Part shown: piece by piece, positions 6,635 to 9,683 of the stretch
How the letters are laid out: each line of letters starts with the position of its first letter
How positions within the stretch are numbered: position 1 is the first letter of the stretch
Assembly: GCA_015489255.1 (NCBI GenBank)
Contig: WGAD01000199.1
Coordinates: 1 to 9,683, forward strand
Direction: 5' to 3'
DNA: 9,683 nt
DNA from: Anaerolineales bacterium
GTDB taxonomy: Bacteria > Chloroflexota > Anaerolineae > Anaerolineales > Villigracilaceae
The notes under the pieces: model-generated
The model's database searches: none
What the model was told of the DNA's origin: nothing
The model's input: the letters and a program-made list of their open reading frames with translations, nothing else
Program-made: the position numbers and the translations under genes

Positions 6635-8488
6635 TCAGGCGAAGAGGACATAACGCAGCAAAAAGCGCTCTACCCGGGGGTAGAAATCTTCCAACGTCTC
6701 GCGGCGGCGCCAGCCGTGCCCCTCTTCCGGATAAACGTGGTAGAGGTGCGGCACGCGATTGGCCCGTAGCGCGGCGACGATGCGCTCCGATTGTTCCGGA
6801 ACCACAACCCGGTCCTTCCCGCCCTGGAAGACGGCCAGGGCGTCGCGGATTGCTTCTACGTGGAAGATAGGCGACCAGGCGCGGAATTTTTCCGCCGCTT
6901 CAGGGAGCTCTCCCACCAGTTTGGCGTCGTAATGACGCTCAAATTTATGGGTGTCCAGCCCGAGGGAGAAGAGATCGCTTACGCCGTAAGAGGCAACGCC
7001 GGCGCGAAAACGCCCGGGAAACTGGATGAGCGCGTTGTAAACGGTGTAACCGCCGGCGCTGCCGCCATAGATGACCAGCCGCTGTGGGTCGGCCAATTGC
7101 TGGTCGGCCAGGGCCTGGGCGGCATCGGCGGCGTCTTGAGTGTCGATCTCGCCCCAGCGGCCATACAAGGCGCGCATGTAGCTGCGTCCGTAGCCAGTGG
7201 AGCCGCGGTAGTTGACTTCCAGCCAGGCATAGCCGCGGGTGGTGAAATAAGCTGCGGAAGGGTTGTAAGCCGCCGTCCGTTGCGAAGTGGGCCCGCCGTG
7301 GATGGACAGGATGGCAGGCGGCAGCCCCTTCCCCTGCCATTGGCTGGACGTGGGCGGATAGTACAAACCGTGCACGGTCGTGCCGTCGGCTGCTTGCCAT
7401 TGTATGGGCTGGACCTCGGGCAGGGCGGTGGCGGGGAGGCTCTCGGTTTCGGAGCGAGCCTCTACGCGCCAGGTTTCGCCGTCCCAGCGGACGATGCGAT
7501 CGGGGATGCGGCTGGAGGAAGCGATGAAGAACAGCGTTTCCGCGCCCGCTGCGGCGGGTTGCGCCAGCCAGGTGTAGGGCGCGGCGTTCAGAGAGCGAAT
7601 TTCACCGCTGCGCAGATCGGCTTCTTGCAGGCGGGCAAAGCCGCGGTCGTTTTCGAGAAAGGCCAGGGTGTGGCGGTCTCGCCAGGCGAAGGTGCGCAAT
7701 CCCTGTACCCATGCGGGCGTCATCAGCGCGCCGCCGCGCACCAAAGGCCGCTTTTCGCCGCTCTTCAGATCGTAGAGATAGAGCGTATCCCACTCGCCAT
7801 CCTGGGCAATGTAGGCCAGCCAGCGGCCATCGGGGGAGAAGGCCGGCTGGAAGATGGGCGTGTCGTCATCGCCTGCCAGCTGACGGACCTCATGCAGGCG
7901 TCCCTCGTGCCAGCGGCCTATCTTCAGCCGCGTTCCGTCCCAGGGCATATTGGGGAAATCCCACTCCACCCAGGCGAGCAGCGGCTCGTGTGGATGCCAG
8001 GTCGGCTGCATGTAAAAATCGGCGCCCTGGGCGGCCTTGAGCGGCCAATGCTGCCCGCTGCTGTGGACGACGGCCAGGACGTCCTGGTCTTCGTAGGTGT
8101 GGATATAGGCGACCCATTCGCCATCGGCGGAAATGGCGGGCGCAGCGGCTCCGCCATAGGAAGGCGTGATTGGGACGGGCAGGCCGCTTACCAGCGGTTG
8201 GCGGTAGAGGCGCTGGTTGGCGATGAACACGACGAAATCGTCTCCCAGGGCAAAATCACCGCCGCCGTAGCCCACGCCTGGGCGCACAGAGAGATCGGCA
8301 AAGAGATCGCGCGGGGCTTCGTCGCCGCGCCGCATAACCAGGACGGTGTGCCCGGAACGGCTTTCGCTCCAGACGAGCGTTTGTCCGTCGGCGGTAGCCT
8401 GCACATCGTTGAAGCGCTTCTTTTGCCCCAACATGCTGGCAGAAAGCGGCGAACTCCAGAGACCGTAAGGTTTGAAGCGTTTGCTCAT
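6635..8488 (-). CDS. S9-family serine peptidase (acylaminoacyl/dipeptidyl peptidase-like)
   Basis: This 617-residue cytoplasmic peptidase of the prolyl oligopeptidase clan has no signal peptide. Residues about 25-345 form a WD/TolB-like beta-propeller with blade motifs such as PAISADGEWVAYI (117-129) and PAFSPDGRWLAYI (215-227), which restricts access to short peptides. The alpha/beta-hydrolase domain follows (about 360-617), with SIHGGPTS (oxyanion region, 395-402), the nucleophile S477 in GGSAGG (475-480), the acid D559 in QGGKDRVV and H591 in EEGHGW. The N-terminal pattern YGLWSSPLSASML is typical of the bacterial branch close to acylaminoacyl peptidases; exact specificity is unknown. The ATG at 8488 lies 7 nt past the thioredoxin stop and has no strong ribosome site, which suggests coupled translation. 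Confidence 0.94.
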   Translation of the reverse strand: MSKRFKPYGLWSSPLSASMLGQKKRFNDVQATADGQTLVWSESRSGHTVLVMRRGDEAPRDLFADLSVRPGVGYGGGDFALGDDFVVFIANQRLYRQPLVSGLPVPITPSYGGAAAPAISADGEWVAYIHTYEDQDVLAVVHSSGQHWPLKAAQGADFYMQPTWHPHEPLLAWVEWDFPNMPWDGTRLKIGRWHEGRLHEVRQLAGDDDTPIFQPAFSPDGRWLAYIAQDGEWDTLYLYDLKSGEKRPLVRGGALMTPAWVQGLRTFAWRDRHTLAFLENDRGFARLQEADLRSGEIRSLNAAPYTWLAQPAAAGAETLFFIASSSRIPDRIVRWDGETWRVEARSETESLPATALPEVQPIQWQAADGTTVHGLYYPPTSSQWQGKGLPPAILSIHGGPTSQRTAAYNPSAAYFTTRGYAWLEVNYRGSTGYGRSYMRALYGRWGEIDTQDAADAAQALADQQLADPQRLVIYGGSAGGYTVYNALIQFPGRFRAGVASYGVSDLFSLGLDTHKFERHYDAKLVGELPEAAEKFRAWSPIFHVEAIRDALAVFQGGKDRVVVPEQSERIVAALRANRVPHLYHVYPEEGHGWRRRETLEDFYPRVERFLLRYVLFA

Positions 8489-8495
8489 GGCCGGC

Positions 8496-8819
8496 CTACA
8501 GGTAAGGGGTCACTTTGGAGAGCAGGCGTGGTTTGGGCAGGAAGCCGGTCAGCCGCAGCTGGCTTTCGCCGCCCTTGAAGAGCATCAGGGTTGGGATGCC
8601 CATCACGCCAAAGCGGGTGACCAGCGCCGGATTTTGGTCGGCATCTACTTTGACGACCTTCATCTGGCCGGTGTATTCGGCAGCGATCTCTTCCAACACT
8701 GGCTCCAGCATCTTGCAAGGGCCACACCAGACGGCGGTAAATTCCAGCAAGACGGGCAATTCGGACTGCAAGACTTCTTGTTCGAACGTCGCATCGGTGA
8801 CGTAGGTCAATGCACTCAT
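8496..8819 (-). CDS. Thioredoxin
   Basis: This is a classical 107-residue thioredoxin, a cytoplasmic protein-disulfide reductant recharged by thioredoxin reductase. The active site is WCGPC (residues 31-35) and the cis-proline is P76 in MGIPTLMLF. Both are canonical, as are the buried KVDAD segment (57-61) and the C-terminal GFLPK. The start is the ATG at 8819, with AGGAGG 4 nt upstream. The frame is open further upstream but crosses the promoter and the neighbouring gene. It leads a two-gene operon with the S9 peptidase. It could be called trxA, but a genome may carry several paralogues, so I leave the symbol blank. Confidence 0.95.
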   Translation of the reverse strand: MSALTYVTDATFEQEVLQSELPVLLEFTAVWCGPCKMLEPVLEEIAAEYTGQMKVVKVDADQNPALVTRFGVMGIPTLMLFKGGESQLRLTGFLPKPRLLSKVTPYL

Positions 8820-8842
8820 GGTTCCTCCTGTCAATGGCTGCT

Positions 8843-8862
8843 GTCCCCGGTCAGGCCGGGAC
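8843..8862 (-). other. Hairpin at the 5' end of the thioredoxin mRNA
   Basis: GTCCC and GG pair with CC and GGGAC (7 bp with one bulged C, 5-nt loop). The hairpin begins about 2 nt after the predicted transcription start near 8864. A stem at the extreme 5' end can shield a transcript from decay. It has no T-run on either side, so it is not a good terminator for the upstream gene. Confidence 0.4.
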
Positions 8863-8870
8863 GCCCCCTT

Positions 8871-8899
8871 AGTATACCGCGCCTGCCGCTCACAACGGG
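8871..8899 (-). promoter_or_regulatory. Probable promoter of the thioredoxin-peptidase operon
   Basis: On the minus strand TATACT (8876-8871) is a good -10 in the 70-nt gap before the thioredoxin gene. The hexamer 17 bp upstream (CCCGTT, 8899-8894) is a poor -35 and overlaps the end of the upstream ATPase gene. A leader of about 45 nt is implied. Confidence 0.45.
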
Positions 8900-9683
8900 A
8901 GAGAAAAGCGCAGCCAGTTTTGCCCGGCGGGCAGGAGGTATTCATCGGTGGGATGCAGAGATTGCAATTGAAACGCTGGCGGGCTGCCGTGCAGTGGCGC
9001 AGCGCGGGTTTGCCCATAGATGCGTACCCCCAGGCGTTGCCGCCATGCTGAGGGCACGCGCGAGAGGGAATCGCTGGTTGCGGTGACGATCGGCCAGATC
9101 CCATGTGCGGGGCCGTGGGTCAGCAGGTCGCTGATCAGGAGGAAGGTTTCCTCCTCGCAGTAAGCGGCCAGGCGGGCCAGGTCATCGATCAGCAACAGGA
9201 GGTAGCGGTGATGGGTCGGGCGCCAGGCCTGGTAGCCCCAGCTTTCGGCGGCGTGGAGGAGCGCATCGGCCTGTCGGCTGAAGATCGGCGCCACGCCAGC
9301 CGATTGAGGCAGCCGAGACAAGGGGAGCCAAAAGCGGAGAACCGGAGAAAGCAGGATGAAGCGAACTTCTGCCCGGGGGTGGGTGGCCGTCAGAGAGCGG
9401 GCGGTGTGGAAGAGAAAACGTTGCAGCCCGGCGCGTTGCTGCCCGACGATCAGCAAGGGCCCGGGTGAGGGGTCGGAAAGATCGAGCAAAACGGGCAGAT
9501 CGTCGACGGCAACGCCAAGCAGGGCAGATTCGGGCGAAAACGGCCCCAGAGCCTCCACCGCTTGAGCAAGCGTCCAGCGGGGAAACCGGCGGCGCTGCTG
9601 CGCCGCGAGCGCAGGCCGATCGGCAGGCCGTGGGGCCGGAAGTGCGCGGGGCGTCACGGCGGTGGTCAGAAGGTCAAAATGGC
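8890..9683 (-). CDS. C-terminal part of an FtsK/SpoIIIE (EccC/EssC-like) ATPase, 5' end beyond the window
   Basis: The frame stays open to the window edge. The first possible start inside, a GTG at 9657, has no ribosome site, so this is most likely the tail of a larger protein. Numbering from that GTG gives 255 residues. LGVAVDDLPVLLDLSD (47-62) followed by PLLIVGQQRAGLQRFL (67-82) resembles the entry to the third ATPase domain of type VII secretion EccC/EssC proteins (residues before a P-loop, then GxxxxG). The P-loop here is GQQRAGLQ: the two glycines are kept, but Lys-Thr is replaced by Leu-Gln. A Walker B-like strand, LLLLIDDL (153-160), and a sensor-like GIWPIVTATSDSL (186-198) follow at the right spacing. 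The domain is recognisably FtsK-like but probably cannot hydrolyse ATP. The partner and the substrate are not visible here. Confidence 0.65.
   Translation of the reverse strand, partial: HFDLLTTAVTPRALPAPRPADRPALAAQQRRRFPRWTLAQAVEALGPFSPESALLGVAVDDLPVLLDLSDPSPGPLLIVGQQRAGLQRFLFHTARSLTATHPRAEVRFILLSPVLRFWLPLSRLPQSAGVAPIFSRQADALLHAAESWGYQAWRPTHHRYLLLLIDDLARLAAYCEEETFLLISDLLTHGPAHGIWPIVTATSDSLSRVPSAWRQRLGVRIYGQTRAAPLHGSPPAFQLQSLHPTDEYLLPAGQNWLRFSLPL

Noticed and set aside
6791..8578. Open frame of about 595 codons on the plus strand, antisense to the S9 peptidase
   Set aside because: It lies almost wholly opposite a clear, complete S9 peptidase gene. Its translation is low-complexity Gly/Ala/Arg without recognisable domains. 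GC-rich coding DNA often leaves one antisense frame open.
8843..8862. Terminator for the FtsK-like gene
   Set aside because: The stem is short and bulged and has no T-run. It lies after the thioredoxin -10, so it belongs to the thioredoxin leader.

Overview
The window reads as ordinary chromosome from a free-living, GC-rich bacterium. My best guess is a member of the Chloroflexota (Anaerolineae-like). This rests on protein style: an FmdB zinc ribbon, a membrane-anchored immune-inhibitor-A-like metallopeptidase, an S9 peptidase with a WxSPLSA-type N-terminus, and a TrpRS with a putative Fe-S site. No marker gene settles the taxonomy. There is no transposase, integrase, CRISPR array, tRNA or rRNA gene.

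Layout. (1) 25-1480, minus strand: a two-gene operon, trpS then dtd, for tryptophan charging and D-aminoacyl-tRNA clearance. It starts at an extended -10 promoter that diverges from (2) the small plus-strand FmdB-family zinc-ribbon gene at 1607-1870. That gene meets (3), a large minus-strand secreted or membrane-anchored metallopeptidase gene (1943-3955), at a strong shared hairpin terminator. (4) 3956-4226 has no protein gene. It holds an extended -10 promoter on the plus strand followed by about 150 nt that fold into a long rod: a closing helix, a large central bubble and an apical stem. I read this as a probable 6S-like regulatory RNA, and it is the most interesting thing here. (5) 4227-6549, plus strand: a tight operon of an NAD-dependent sugar epimerase, a 3-methyladenine DNA glycosylase and the enoyl-ACP reductase FabI. 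It ends at a second hairpin terminator shared with (6), the minus-strand pair thioredoxin then S9 peptidase (6635-8819). (7) 8890 to the right edge, minus strand: the C-terminal part of a large FtsK/SpoIIIE (EccC/EssC-like) ATPase whose visible P-loop has lost its lysine and threonine.

The genes are mainly housekeeping: translation fidelity, membrane lipid synthesis, DNA repair, thiol redox and peptide turnover. They do not form one pathway. The items worth following up are the putative 6S-like RNA, the four-cysteine Fe-S signature in TrpRS and the degenerate ATPase domain at the right edge.
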